Part shown: positions 1 to 9,228 of the stretch, in pieces
Position numbering within the stretch: position 1 is the first letter of the stretch
Layout of the letters: each line of letters begins with the position of its first letter
Source of the DNA: Alsobacter metallidurans
Lineage (GTDB): Bacteria > Pseudomonadota > Alphaproteobacteria > Rhizobiales > Beijerinckiaceae
Reading direction: 5' to 3'
DNA length: 64,000 bases
NCBI RefSeq assembly: GCF_014636935.1
Contig: NZ_BMES01000002.1
Coordinates: 1,485,148-1,549,147, forward strand
The notes under the pieces: model-generated
What the model was told of the DNA's origin: nothing
The model's input: the letters and a program-made list of their open reading frames with translations, nothing else
Databases searched by the model: none
Program-made: the position numbers and the translations under genes

Positions 1-276
1 CTCTCGACGCGCCTCGCCAAGGAACTCGCCGAGCAGAAGCTGCGCACCTCCATCGAGCGGCTGGCGCACTGGCTGCTGCGCGTTCAGCGCCACTACGGCG
101 GCGCGGAGCGTTTCGAGCTGCCCTATTCCAAGCGAACGCTTGCGCTGCGGCTCGGCATGACGCCCGAGAGCCTGTCGCGCAACTTCGCGCAAATCGAGAA
201 AAGCGGCTGCAAGGTCGATGGTCCCTATGTCAGCGTGACGGACCTGCCCAAGCTCGAAAGCCTCGCCCGGGTCTGA
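1..276 (+). CDS. Crp/Fnr-family transcriptional regulator, C-terminal part (5' end outside window)
   Basis: The reading frame is open from base 1 to a TGA at 274-276, giving the last 91 residues. They hold a helical linker followed by a winged helix-turn-helix. The stretch LPYSKRTLALRLGMTPESLS is the typical Crp/Fnr recognition-helix region, where the protein skips to SRNF-type DNA contacts. The N-terminal cyclic-nucleotide-binding-like domain lies outside the window, so the effector (oxygen, NO, cNMP) cannot be judged. It is followed by about 130 bases without a gene before the AraC gene on the same strand. Confidence 0.85.
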   Translation, partial: LSTRLAKELAEQKLRTSIERLAHWLLRVQRHYGGAERFELPYSKRTLALRLGMTPESLSRNFAQIEKSGCKVDGPYVSVTDLPKLESLARV

Positions 277-405
277 TCCGTACCGGGAGCCCAATCCGGG
301 AGCCAACGAGGCTCCCGGCCTCGCACCTGTGCGCAGCCGGCCCCAAAGGGTTGACTAGTGTCATCCAGGCTCGCGTAAGTTGCCTGACGCTACGCGACTC
401 AGGCC

Positions 406-1521
406 ATGTCCACCCAGACGCATCGCACCGCCGTCGAAGACCCGAGCAGCCGGAAGACCGTCCACACCGGCGACGGGGCGCCGCCGCTCGGCTTTCTCCG
501 GATCGGGCCGGCGGAACCCGCCAAGCAGATCCTGACCGACAGGCAGCAGCCCTTCGAGGCGCTTTGCCAAGAGGCCGGGCTGGATGCAGGCGCATTCGAC
601 GACCCGGATGCGCTGGTGTCGTACCAGGCGCTCGGCCGCTTCCTCCAACTCGCCGCCGCACGATCCGGCCTGGGCCATTTCGGCCTTCTGGTTGGATGCT
701 CGTCGCCGCCCTCATCGCTGGGCCTTGTGGGTTTTCTCGCCCAGAACGCCCCGACGGTTGGGGCGGCCATTGCTGACCTAACCGAATACCTGCACTTCCA
801 GGGCCGCGGCGGCATCCCGGTCACGTCGGCCGACGGCGATGCGTTCACGATCGGCTACACGCCGCTGGACGCCAGCATGCCGGGCGCGGACGACATCGCC
901 GAGATGGCGATGGGCGTGCTCTACCGGATGCTCGGCAAGATCTGCGGGGACGCCTGGAGCCCTCTCGAGGTCCGGATCTGCCGGGAGCGGCCGGCCGAGC
1001 CGGCGCTATTCTGGCGGCTGCTGAACGCGCCGGTCCGCTTCAACTCCGACCATACGGCCTTGTCCTTCCAGACGCGCTGGCTGGACGCGCAGGTCGCGGG
1101 CGCCGATCCCGCGCTTTACCGCTACCTGCGCCGCCAGGTCGAGGCCATGCACGCGCTGGAGAGCCAGGGATTTACCGAGGAGGTGCGCCGCACCATCCGG
1201 CTGCGGCTGCGCGACCGCGCGCCCTGCGCTGACGACATCGCGAAGGCGCTGCGGATCAACAAGCGAACGCTGACGCGCCGGCTGGCCGCGGAGGGATCGA
1301 GCTTCTCCGCCCTGCTGAGCGAGACGCGCTACGACATCGCCCAGCACCTGCTGCGCACCACCTCGATCCCGCTGAGCGAGGTGGCGCTGCTGCTGGGCTA
1401 TTCGGAAGCGAGCGCCTTGACCCGAGCGTTCCGCGATTGGTCAGGCGTCAACCCGCAGCAGTGGCGGGTGCAGCACCGCTTCATCGGAATGCGTGCGCCG
1501 GGCCCCGGGGTCGGCGACTAG
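406..1521 (+). CDS. AraC-family transcriptional regulator with Arabinose_bd-type N-terminal domain
   Basis: A 371-residue protein. Roughly residues 50-240 resemble the effector-binding domain of the OruR/ArgR-like AraC subgroup. Residues about 265-360 form the double helix-turn-helix, with TLTRRLAAEGSSFSALLSE in the first half and IPLSEVALLLGYSEASALTRAF plus NPQQWR in the second. These regulators usually control a nearby catabolic gene. The convergent flavin amine oxidase gene, whose end overlaps this one by 4 bases (1518-1521), is the nearest candidate target. The ATG at 406 gives the family-typical length. The effector cannot be deduced. Confidence 0.88.
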   Translation: MSTQTHRTAVEDPSSRKTVHTGDGAPPLGFLRIGPAEPAKQILTDRQQPFEALCQEAGLDAGAFDDPDALVSYQALGRFLQLAAARSGLGHFGLLVGCSSPPSSLGLVGFLAQNAPTVGAAIADLTEYLHFQGRGGIPVTSADGDAFTIGYTPLDASMPGADDIAEMAMGVLYRMLGKICGDAWSPLEVRICRERPAEPALFWRLLNAPVRFNSDHTALSFQTRWLDAQVAGADPALYRYLRRQVEAMHALESQGFTEEVRRTIRLRLRDRAPCADDIAKALRINKRTLTRRLAAEGSSFSALLSETRYDIAQHLLRTTSIPLSEVALLLGYSEASALTRAFRDWSGVNPQQWRVQHRFIGMRAPGPGVGD

Positions 1522-2816
1522 GCGCGCAGCGCCGCCACCGCCTGCCGCGCCGCCGCCCTGCCAGCGAGCGTAGCGCCTCCCACCGTCATGCCGCCCCCGA
1601 CCGTGTCGCCGCCGCCGGACGTCGCCTCGCCGGCGAAGAACAGGCGCTCGCCGACCGGCCGCGCCAGGGCGTCGCGCAACCCGGCAGCGCCGGGCGGCGC
1701 ATACGAGTACGACCCCTGCGAGTAAGGCTGCGCGGTCCAGTCCGCCAGGCGCCCGGCGCGCAGGCGCTTGCGCGCGTCCGATCCCACGATGCCGGCGAAC
1801 ACGTCGAGCATCGCCGCCACGGCCCCGGCTTCTCCGTCGCGAACCAGGTCCCGCGCCGGCGTGCCGCCGATGGTCCCGATCACGATGTCCCGGTCAAACG
1901 GCCAGAGTTCGAGATTGAAGCCCGAGCCCAGCGGATAGAGATCGCTCGGCGACGGCCAGCCGAAGCGCTCGCCGTCGAAAGCCAGCACAACCTTGGTGAG
2001 GGCGCCCATCCGCAGCCCGTGGATGGCGTCCAGGGTCGAGGCCGGCAGGGCCGGCTCGAACGCGATCGCGGCGGCGGCCAGCACGCCAACCGGCGCGGTG
2101 ACGATCGCGGCCCGGGCCGACAGCACACCTGCCCCGCTCTCCACCCGCACGCCGCCGGCTGACCACGCGATGCGGCTCACCGGCGTCCCGAGCCGGATCG
2201 GCAAGCCAACGGCCGTGGCGCTCACCAGCGCCCCGTAGCCGCTCGGCACGGTGCGGTCCGGCCCCTCCCAGAGCTGGCGCAGATCCGCGACGCCGACCCG
2301 CTCCGGATCTTCGCCGATCGCCTGCCGCCCGTAGCGCAGCGCCGCCTGCAGCACGCCGTCCGGCTCGTCGCGGACCAGATCGAGCAGCGAGCAATCGGGC
2401 GACCGCCCGCGGTCGTCCTCGGTCTCGTAGATCAACTCCCACAGCCGCCCCGCCCCGCGCTGGCGCTCGCGCCGAAAAACTTCAGGCAGGCGCTCCCCAT
2501 CGCGAAAGTGCACGCCGGCGCCCCAGCCCCTATGCTCGAGCAAGGAAACGCCCAGCTCGGCCGCGATCTCCACCCAGGGATTGCGGTCCGCGTAGTGCAC
2601 ATAGGCCGCGCCGGCGTCAAAGAGCGCGCCGCCGCAGCTGTCCGTGAAAGCGCGGCCGCCCACGCGGTCCCGCGCCTCCAGCACTTGCACGCGCAGCCCT
2701 GCGGCGACCAGGTCGCGCGCCGCCGCGAGGCCGGCCGCGCCCGCGCCGATCACCACGACGTCGCAGTCGGCCAGTGCGTCGGTCCGGCGGAGCGCCGGCA
2801 AAGGTTCTGATGTCAT
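1518..2816 (-). CDS. Flavin monoamine oxidase family protein
   Basis: A 432-residue FAD-dependent amine oxidase. An N-terminal dinucleotide-binding motif GAGAAGLAAARDL sits at about residues 23-35, followed by the E-x-x-x-R-x-GGR signature (EARDRVGGRAFT). Near the C-terminus FFAGEATSGGGDTVGGGM is the FAD-contacting motif of the polyamine/monoamine oxidase superfamily. There is no signal peptide, so it is probably cytoplasmic. The family oxidises amines to imines with release of H2O2; the actual substrate is unknown. It converges on the AraC gene with a 4-base overlap, suggesting functional pairing. Confidence 0.88.
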   Translation of the reverse strand: MTSEPLPALRRTDALADCDVVVIGAGAAGLAAARDLVAAGLRVQVLEARDRVGGRAFTDSCGGALFDAGAAYVHYADRNPWVEIAAELGVSLLEHRGWGAGVHFRDGERLPEVFRRERQRGAGRLWELIYETEDDRGRSPDCSLLDLVRDEPDGVLQAALRYGRQAIGEDPERVGVADLRQLWEGPDRTVPSGYGALVSATAVGLPIRLGTPVSRIAWSAGGVRVESGAGVLSARAAIVTAPVGVLAAAAIAFEPALPASTLDAIHGLRMGALTKVVLAFDGERFGWPSPSDLYPLGSGFNLELWPFDRDIVIGTIGGTPARDLVRDGEAGAVAAMLDVFAGIVGSDARKRLRAGRLADWTAQPYSQGSYSYAPPGAAGLRDALARPVGERLFFAGEATSGGGDTVGGGMTVGGATLAGRAAARQAVAALRA

Positions 2817-2868
2817 GCGATACGGCTCCCGCCCGCTATGTAGGCGCGGCGGACTCTTCCGACAGCCC

Positions 2869-4476
2869 TCACGCCCCTCGGGTGAGTTCTTCGCGCAGCC
2901 GCTGCGCCAGTTCGTCGAACGCGAACGGCTTGCGCAGCAGGCGATGCGCGCCGGGCACGTCCGCCAACGCGCGCGTATCCGCGTGGCCGCTCGCGAACAC
3001 GATCGGCAGGTCGGGCCGGATCGCCTTCAGGCGCTTCGCGGTCTCGGCTCCCGTCATGCCCGGCATTACGTAGTCGAGCACCACGACGTCCACCGGCGAC
3101 CCTTCCACGATCGCGATCGCTTCGACGCCGTTCTCCGCCACCGCGATTTGGTAGCCGAGCTCCACGAGGGCGTCCGACAGGACGCGGCGCACGTCGTCGT
3201 CATCCTCGATCAGCAACACCGTTTCGCCATTGCCGCCGGGAACGTCCTTCAGCGGCGCGGCCAGGATGGGCGCCTCGAAGTCTTGCGCCTGCGGCAGCAG
3301 GATCATGACCTTCGTTCCCCGGCCTTCCTGGCTCTCGATGGTGGCTCGCCCGCCGAGTTGGCGCGCCACGCCATAAACCTGCGAGAGGCCAAGCCCGGTG
3401 CCCTGCCCGGCCGGCTTGGTGGTGAAGAACGGATCGAACGCGCGCTCGCGCACGGCGTCCGGCATCCCGGGTCCATCGTCCTCGACCGCCACCACGATCC
3501 ATTTCAAGGCTGATCCCGGCTGCGGCTCGACCTTGGTCGACAGCGTGATGCGGCCGTTTCCCGCCATGGCGTCGCGGGCGTTGATCGCGAGGTTGACGAG
3601 GGCCAGCTCGAGCTGGTTGGCGTCGGCCAGCACGTGGCCGGCCTGCGGGTCGAGGTCGGTGGAAATCGCCACCGTCGGCCCGATCGACTGCACGAGCAGA
3701 TTCTGCATGCCCAGGATGAGGCCGTTCACATCCACCGGCTTGGCTTCAAGCTCCTGGGTGCGCGAAAAGGCGAGCAGTTGCGAAATCAGCTTCACGCCGC
3801 GCTGCGCCGCATGCATCGCATGGCCCGCCAGTTCGACGATGGGCTGCTCCTTGGACCGCCGCTGAATCAGGCTCAAGCCGCCCACCACGGCGGCCAGCAG
3901 GTTGTTGAAGTCGTGCGCGATGCCGCCCGTGAGCTGGCCCACGGCCTCCATCTTCTGCGACTGCACCAGCGCGGCTTCCGCCTTGGCGCGTTCGAGGATT
4001 TCGGCCTGCAGCCGCGCGTTGGAGTCGGCGAGCTCCCGCGTCCGGTCCGCAACGCGCTGCTCCAGCTCGTCATTGAGCCTGCGGAGGGCATTCTCGGCGT
4101 CGTGGAGGCGAAACAGCGCCCGCACGGCCGCCACCAGCTCCTCCGGCTCGGCGGGCTGGGCCATGTAGGAGTCCGCGCCGCTGTCGAGCCCGCGCGCCTT
4201 GTCGGCGCTGGCCACAAAGGACGCCGAAACCTGCAGCACGAGGATCCAGGGACGATCGCGCTTGATGATGCGGCAGATCTCGATGCCGCTGTAGTCGGGC
4301 AGCTTCACGTCCAGCAAAACGACGCTGGGTTCTCGCTCGTCGACGAGCCGCAGGGCGTCCGCCCCCGTCCCCGCCTCGATTACCTCGTAGCCCGCCCGCT
4401 GCAGCGTCCGCGTCTTGGCGTAGCGGACCGCCTCCGTGTCGTCGACATTCAGGACGAGGCGCGGCTGCGGGCTCAT
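2869..4476 (-). CDS. Hybrid protein: receiver, histidine kinase, receiver
   Basis: A 535-residue soluble protein and the last gene of the stressosome-type operon. Domain order: N-terminal receiver with acceptor Asp56 (LLDVKLPD), a coiled coil at about 125-170, an H-box with His188 in [11 protein letters not shown], a HATPase domain with DDGPGMPD and [11 protein letters not shown], and a C-terminal receiver with [13 protein letters not shown]. There is no DNA-binding or other output domain, so it probably passes phosphate onward or integrates several inputs. Its ATG overlaps the stop of the preceding kinase gene (ATGA at 4473-4476), implying translational coupling. The inference that it receives phosphate from that kinase rests on this adjacency only. 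Confidence 0.9.
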   Translation of the reverse strand: MSPQPRLVLNVDDTEAVRYAKTRTLQRAGYEVIEAGTGADALRLVDEREPSVVLLDVKLPDYSGIEICRIIKRDRPWILVLQVSASFVASADKARGLDSGADSYMAQPAEPEELVAAVRALFRLHDAENALRRLNDELEQRVADRTRELADSNARLQAEILERAKAEAALVQSQKMEAVGQLTGGIAHDFNNLLAAVVGGLSLIQRRSKEQPIVELAGHAMHAAQRGVKLISQLLAFSRTQELEAKPVDVNGLILGMQNLLVQSIGPTVAISTDLDPQAGHVLADANQLELALVNLAINARDAMAGNGRITLSTKVEPQPGSALKWIVVAVEDDGPGMPDAVRERAFDPFFTTKPAGQGTGLGLSQVYGVARQLGGRATIESQEGRGTKVMILLPQAQDFEAPILAAPLKDVPGGNGETVLLIEDDDDVRRVLSDALVELGYQIAVAENGVEAIAIVEGSPVDVVVLDYVMPGMTGAETAKRLKAIRPDLPIVFASGHADTRALADVPGAHRLLRKPFAFDELAQRLREELTRGA

Positions 4477-6236
4477 GCAACCGGCTCCGGACCGCCTGTG
4501 ACGCCCGCCAGCAACGACAGGAGCACGTCCCGCGACAGGGCCTCCTTGCTGATCAGCGCCTGCGCAACGCCGAGCTGCGTCCGCAGCGCGGGGTCGATCA
4601 CATGCGAGGTCGACACGATCACCGGAATGGCCGCGGTGGACGGCTCCTCGCGCAGGCGACGGAGCAGCGCGGGGCCGTCCATCACGGGCATCTGCACGTC
4701 GAGCAGGATCGCGTCCGGCCGGGCGACCCGAATGCTGTCGAGAGCCTCCAGGCCGTTTTCCGCCTCCACCACCTCATAGGCAGGGTCCGAGCCGATGATC
4801 TGCCGCAGCACGTAGCGGAACGCCTCGTCGTCATCGACGATCAGGACGCGGCGGGTCTGCGGGCTGGCCGACGAAACGCCGGCGGCCTTGGTTCCGTTGA
4901 ATTCGGCCGGGAACACGAGCGAGAAACACGACCCCTGTCCGGGCTCGCTCGTCACCAAAACCTCGCCTCGGATCAGCTCCGCGAGCTTGCGCGAGAGCGG
5001 CAGCCCGAGGCCGGTTCCCTTGGAACGCGCCTGCAGCCGGTTCTCGACCTGCACGAACTCGTCGAAGATCCGGCCCTGGTCGCTCGTCGCGATGCCGATG
5101 CCGGTATCGCTCACCGCGATGGTGACGACCTCGGCTTGGGCGTCCCAGGCAGCCTTGACGCGCACCTCGCCCGTTTCGGTGAATTTCAGCGCATTGGAGA
5201 TGAAGTTGCGCAGGATCTGCGCGACCTTGCCTTCGTCCGTGTTCAGCGCTGGCAGGCCCGGCGCCTCCTCGAAAATGAGCGCGACGGCTTCCGACGTCTG
5301 CAGCGGCCGCATCGCGCCGCGCAGGCCGCCGAACAGCTCCGTGATGGTGAAGCGGGTCGCCTTCACGTCGAGCTTGCCCGCCTCGACCTTGGCGAGGTCG
5401 AGGAGATCATTGACGAGTTCGGTCAGGTGCTCGGCGGACTGGCGGATATAGCCGACCTGCCGCGCCTGCTCGGGCGTCAGCTCGCCATCGATCCGGTCGA
5501 TCAGCATGCGCGAGATCGCCAGGATGGAATTCAGCGGCGTGCGGAATTCGTGACTCATGTTGGACAGGAAACGCGTCTTCAGCTCGCTCGCCTGGCGCAG
5601 CTGCTCGGCCTTCTCGTCGAGTTCGGAATAAAGCGCGACCACGCCGCGGTTGGTGTCCTCGAGTTCGCGGCTGAGGGTCTGCAGCTCCTCGTTGCGCTCC
5701 TTCAACTCGCTCAGGCTGTTGATCAGCTCCCGATTCTGGTCGCGAAGCGCGCCAAGCGGGTCGCCGCTGTCCTCGCGGGCCACCGCGGAGGCAAGCGCTC
5801 CCAGCGCCTGCGGGGCCAGCGGGGCGGCGCGCGACGGCCGCGCCTTGCGCAACTCCACCACGGTTCCCTTGCCGGGGGTCGTGTCGATCGTGACACCGTC
5901 CATCAGGCGCTTCGCCCCGATGATGCCAAGCCCCATGCCGGTGCGGGATTTGTAGCGACCCTCCAGGATGGATTCGAGCTGACGGATGCCCGGACCCGTA
6001 TCGCTGATCCGGATCACCATCGACTGTGATTGCAATTCGCCGTCGAGCAGAAACTCGGCTCTGCCGCCTCCCCCGTACGCGTAGGCGTTGCGGGCGATCT
6101 CGGACACCGCCGTGGCGATGCGGGTCTGGTCCTGCGCGTCGAAGCCGAGCCGGGCCGCCACGCTGCGGGCGCGCTGGCGCACGAACACGATGTCCATCTC
6201 GCTTTGCAGCGCAGTCGAGATGATGGCGTGCCTCAT
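4473..6236 (-). CDS. RsbT-like ATPase domain fused to hybrid histidine kinase and receiver
   Basis: A 588-residue protein. Residues 1-130 form an anti-sigma/RsbT-type HATPase domain (VSEIARNAYAYGGGG, ISDTGPGI, MGLGIIGAKRLMD). A coiled coil follows (about 165-220), then HisKA with His229 in MSHEFRTPLN, a second HATPase (NFISNALKFT, GTGLGLPLSRKL) and a receiver with LLDVQMPVMDG. The open frame extends upstream, but the ATG at 6236 overlaps the previous stop (ATGA at 6233-6236) and begins exactly at the domain, so it was chosen. The architecture suggests that a stressosome-released, switch-kinase-like domain controls a phosphorelay. That is inference from domains and operon order. Confidence 0.9.
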   Translation of the reverse strand: MRHAIISTALQSEMDIVFVRQRARSVAARLGFDAQDQTRIATAVSEIARNAYAYGGGGRAEFLLDGELQSQSMVIRISDTGPGIRQLESILEGRYKSRTGMGLGIIGAKRLMDGVTIDTTPGKGTVVELRKARPSRAAPLAPQALGALASAVAREDSGDPLGALRDQNRELINSLSELKERNEELQTLSRELEDTNRGVVALYSELDEKAEQLRQASELKTRFLSNMSHEFRTPLNSILAISRMLIDRIDGELTPEQARQVGYIRQSAEHLTELVNDLLDLAKVEAGKLDVKATRFTITELFGGLRGAMRPLQTSEAVALIFEEAPGLPALNTDEGKVAQILRNFISNALKFTETGEVRVKAAWDAQAEVVTIAVSDTGIGIATSDQGRIFDEFVQVENRLQARSKGTGLGLPLSRKLAELIRGEVLVTSEPGQGSCFSLVFPAEFNGTKAAGVSSASPQTRRVLIVDDDEAFRYVLRQIIGSDPAYEVVEAENGLEALDSIRVARPDAILLDVQMPVMDGPALLRRLREEPSTAAIPVIVSTSHVIDPALRTQLGVAQALISKEALSRDVLLSLLAGVTGGPEPVA

Positions 6237-7255
6237 GCGCGCGCCCTCGCGACCACCACGGTGGCGTCGTCGCGTCCCCGGCAGGCGTCGCGCCACAGCA
6301 CGGCCGCGATGAGGCTGGGATGAGCCGAGAACAGGCCGGGATAGCGCTCCACCGACCACCCCGACGAGAGCCCGTCCGAGTGCATGATCACCAGGAAGTC
6401 GCGCGGCCACGGATATTCGAAGGCCTGCACCCGCCGGGCGGAAACACCCGCGGAGCCGTTGTGCGAGACCATGCGGCGAATTTCGCCCGGTCCCACCACC
6501 GCACCTGCGATATTGCCGATGCCCGAGAAGGTCACCCGCCCTTCATCGACGTCCAGGGTCGCGGCCGCGACAGCGGCCCCACGCGTCGCCCGAAGCCCAT
6601 CGTGAATGCGCTCGATGGCGTCGACCACGTCCGGAAAGCTCGCCGCGTGCGTCGCGAAGATCCGAACCGCCGCAGTGGAGGCTTCCGCCGCCGCGGCGCC
6701 GTGGCCGAGGCCATCGGCGACCAGCAGCATCGGCCGACCTGCGCGGTCCCGCGCCACCGTCCAGGCGTCGCCGCAGACTTCCTCGCCGGGCTTGGGAGTC
6801 GCGACGGATCCGAGCGTCAGCCCCATGCGCGTGGGCTCGGCCTGGCCGGGGGACGGGCGCGCGCGCGCCAGCCTGGCCATCACGGCCGAGCCCTGCCCCG
6901 GCCAAGAGGCGACGTCGATGAACTGCGCCTGCCGACCGATCGCCCCCAGGCCCTGGCCGGCGCTGCCCGCCGTCGAGAACCCGTCTCGCTGGCAGGCGTT
7001 GACGTCCGACATGCCGGGCCCACGGTCCACCGCAATCAACTCCACACCGTCGCCCTCATCATCCGAATAGAGAGCGGCCAGGATCGTTCCCCCGCCGGCG
7101 TGCTTGATGAGGTTCGTGGCGAGTTCGGTCGCCACGATCGCGACCCGGCCATTGTCTTCCGCCGAGAAATCGATGCGCTCGGACAGCAGCACGGCCCGGC
7201 GGCGCGCCTCCGAGACCTGGCTCGCTTCGTGAACGCTGATCGCCTCGGTCGCCAT
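6233..7255 (-). CDS. RsbT-like ATPase domain fused to SpoIIE/RsbX-type PP2C phosphatase
   Basis: A 340-residue protein. Residues 1-130 are an RsbT/RsbW-like HATPase (IVATELATNLIKHAGGG, VDRGPGM, GLGAIGRQ). Residues about 145-335 are a PP2C-like phosphatase similar to RsbX, with GDAW and VADGLGHG metal-binding motifs, HNGSAG and SDGLSSGW. In Bacillus, RsbX dephosphorylates RsbR and RsbS to reset the stressosome, so this is the likely reset enzyme. The start at 7255 was chosen over an upstream in-frame ATG because it matches the domain start. Fusion of kinase-like and phosphatase domains in one chain is unusual compared with Bacillus, where RsbT and RsbX are separate. Confidence 0.88.
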   Translation of the reverse strand: MATEAISVHEASQVSEARRRAVLLSERIDFSAEDNGRVAIVATELATNLIKHAGGGTILAALYSDDEGDGVELIAVDRGPGMSDVNACQRDGFSTAGSAGQGLGAIGRQAQFIDVASWPGQGSAVMARLARARPSPGQAEPTRMGLTLGSVATPKPGEEVCGDAWTVARDRAGRPMLLVADGLGHGAAAAEASTAAVRIFATHAASFPDVVDAIERIHDGLRATRGAAVAAATLDVDEGRVTFSGIGNIAGAVVGPGEIRRMVSHNGSAGVSARRVQAFEYPWPRDFLVIMHSDGLSSGWSVERYPGLFSAHPSLIAAVLWRDACRGRDDATVVVARARA

Positions 7256-7263
7256 GACTGCCC

Positions 7264-7668
7264 CTACGACCAACGCACAATGGTGACGCGCGTGCCCTCG
7301 CCAGGTCTCGAATCGAGCGTGAACTCGTTGGAGAGGCGCCGCGCGCCGCTCAGGCCAAGACCGAGGCCCTTGCCGGAAGTCCAACCGTCCTTCAGCGCGA
7401 GCGCGATGTCCGGGATTCCGGGGCCCTCGTCCTCGAAAGTCAGGCGCAGCCCGCGCCGCATGCCTTCATGCACGATTTCCAGCCGCGCGGTGCCGCCGCC
7501 GCCATAGTCCAGCGTGTTGCGGGCGAGCTCGCTCGCCGCCGTGACGATCTTGGTCTGGTCGACGAGGCTCAACCCGATCTCGATCGCCCGCGCCCGGACC
7601 TCCTGCCGCACCCTGACGATGTCGTCGGAACTGCGGACCGGCATCACGTCGTCACGAACGACGGCCAC
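7264..7668 (-). CDS. rsbT: Anti-sigma regulatory factor / switch kinase RsbT
   Basis: A 134-residue single-domain HATPase of the GHKL family. The ATP-binding motifs are TAASELARNTLDYGGGG, FEDEGPGIPD and GLGLGLSGARRL. In the Bacillus stressosome RsbT phosphorylates RsbS and RsbR and is released under stress to activate a downstream partner. The predicted start is GTG at 7668 with GGAGA six bases upstream, inside the end of rsbS (17-base overlap). No RsbU, RsbV, RsbW or sigma-B gene is nearby, so the partner must differ from the Bacillus one. The two following genes start with related domains. Confidence 0.9.
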   Translation of the reverse strand: MAVVRDDVMPVRSSDDIVRVRQEVRARAIEIGLSLVDQTKIVTAASELARNTLDYGGGGTARLEIVHEGMRRGLRLTFEDEGPGIPDIALALKDGWTSGKGLGLGLSGARRLSNEFTLDSRPGEGTRVTIVRWS

Positions 7669-8038
7669 TGAAGTCTCCCAGGCCGCGCAGGCGCTTCTGA
7701 ATCAGCAGCATGCCTCGCTCCACGTTCAGCGCGGTCTTGACGCCCGTCAGCGACAGGCCGAGCTCCACGAGCGTGATCGCGACGGCCGGCCGCATGCCGA
7801 CCACCACCGTGTCGGCGTCGAGCATGCGAGATACCGCCGCGATGTTGTCCAGCATGCGGCCGATGAAGCTGTCGACGATTTCGAGCGACGAAATGTCGAT
7901 CAGCACGCCTTTGGCCCGCGTCGCCGCGATCTTGGCCGTGAGGTCTTCCTCCAGGGCGAGCGCCAGCCTGTCGTGCATGTCCACCTGGATGGTGATCAGC
8001 AGTGCGTCGCCCATCTTGAGGATCGGGATGCGGTCCAT
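7652..8038 (-). CDS. rsbS: Stressosome scaffold STAS protein RsbS
   Basis: A 128-residue STAS-domain protein. The segment LIDISSLEIVDSFIGR contains the serine corresponding to the phosphorylated Ser59 of Bacillus RsbS, and DSFIGRML is nearly identical to the family consensus. RsbS forms the stressosome core with RsbR and sequesters RsbT until phosphorylated. It lies 10 bases downstream of rsbR and overlaps rsbT, the conserved R-S-T gene order. The sequence is cytoplasmic with no transmembrane segment. Confidence 0.93.
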   Translation of the reverse strand: MDRIPILKMGDALLITIQVDMHDRLALALEEDLTAKIAATRAKGVLIDISSLEIVDSFIGRMLDNIAAVSRMLDADTVVVGMRPAVAITLVELGLSLTGVKTALNVERGMLLIQKRLRGLGDFSGRRS

Positions 8039-8048
8039 CCGGCGATCC

Positions 8049-8921
8049 TCAGCGGCTATAGTCGGGGGCGGCCAACGCCTGCGGCACGTCGGTCACGCGC
8101 TTGCCGATCCGCTGCAGCGCCAGCGCGAGCGCGTCCGCGAGGCTCGCCTTCGAGACGACGTTCAATTCCACCCCGAGATGCACCATCGTCTGGGCGATCT
8201 GCGGACGGATGCCGCTGACCACGCAATCTGCCCCCATCAGCCGCGCCGCCGCGACGGTCTTGAGCAGATGCTGCGCCACCAGCGTGTCCACGGTGGGAAC
8301 GCCCGTGATGTCGATGATGGCGATCTCGGCCGAGGTGTCGACGATGGACTGGAGCAGGTTCTCCATCACCACCTGGGTGCGCTCGCTGTCCAGCGTGCCG
8401 ATCAGCGGCAGCGCGAGGATGCCGTCCCACAGCTTCACCACCGGCGTCGAAAGCTCGGAGATCTCGCGCTGCTGGCGAATGATCACCTCTTCGCGCGAGC
8501 GCTGGTAGGCCTCGATGGTGATCAGCGCCAGGCGGTCGAGCTTGCGGGTCGCGTCCAGCGTGGCGGCCGCGATCAGGTCGCCCTGGCCGGCATATTCGGC
8601 CGCCACCGCGCCGAACAGCGCGGGCTTCAGGCCGAGCACGAAGTTGGCGGTCTCGCTGGGCGTAAAGCCCTGCAGGGCGCGCGACCGGGACAAGGCGCTC
8701 AGCGTCTGGCTGAGCTCGTCGGACGCCGGCGATCGGTCGCCCGCATGCGCGAGATCCGGCGCCACGAGCGCCAGAACGCGGCCGCACTCGCTTTGCAGCT
8801 CGGCGTCCTTGATGCGCCCTGTCTGCAGCGCCCCTTCGGCGCGCAGGAAGTTGAGCCAGCCCTGGATGATCTCATCCCGGCGGCGCGCGATGACGCCGTT
8901 CCAATCGGCGGTTGCCGCCAT
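8049..8921 (-). CDS. rsbR: Stressosome sensor/co-antagonist RsbR
   Basis: A 290-residue protein and the first gene of the stressosome operon. The N-terminal half (about 1-150) is an all-helical RsbR-type domain (VIARRRDEIIQGWLNFLRAE), possibly globin-like. The C-terminal STAS domain (about 165-280) includes IIDITGVPTVDTLVAQHL, which carries threonines at the family phosphorylation region. The signal sensed by the N-terminal domain is not evident; no heme-ligating His can be assigned with confidence. Transcription probably starts within 8922-9228, and all five downstream genes are closely spaced or overlapping. Confidence 0.9.
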   Translation of the reverse strand: MAATADWNGVIARRRDEIIQGWLNFLRAEGALQTGRIKDAELQSECGRVLALVAPDLAHAGDRSPASDELSQTLSALSRSRALQGFTPSETANFVLGLKPALFGAVAAEYAGQGDLIAAATLDATRKLDRLALITIEAYQRSREEVIIRQQREISELSTPVVKLWDGILALPLIGTLDSERTQVVMENLLQSIVDTSAEIAIIDITGVPTVDTLVAQHLLKTVAAARLMGADCVVSGIRPQIAQTMVHLGVELNVVSKASLADALALALQRIGKRVTDVPQALAAPDYSR

Positions 8922-9228
8922 GTCTTAATCTCCCCCTGAAGGAGCGGGAGGTGGGGCGAGGGCTCTCCACCCTCACGCCCATCGACGACGAACCCGCCCC
9001 CGAACCCCGATCCAAGCCGCAGCTGAGCCGTTAAACTCGCGACATTGAGATCGGTTCCATGCTGAAGCTGGGCCGGAAGGCCGCTCTTGCCGCCGCGCGT
9101 CACGAGCCTTGGCCCATGCAACCTCTATTAGTCCGGCCGGAGCGCAGGCTTGACTTTTCCTCCGGCTGACTCGGAACCAGAACGGCGTTGCTCCGTTGTC
9201 AGTGCAGCGAAAGCAACAGGAGGACACT
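8922..9228. other. Divergent intergenic region between rsbR and a small membrane-peptide gene
   Basis: About 307 bases without a supported gene. It must hold the leftward promoter of the stressosome operon and the rightward promoter of the 27-residue peptide gene. No clear -35/-10 pair can be chosen by eye. Bases about 8934-8985 contain a C-rich/G-rich stretch similar to the hairpin-forming intergenic repeats near 55294. Confidence 0.4.

Noticed and set aside
4473-6410. Longer form of the RsbT-kinase protein starting at 6410
   Set aside because: The extra 58 residues are out of character and antisense-free evidence favours the ATG at 6236, which overlaps the previous stop codon and starts the conserved domain.
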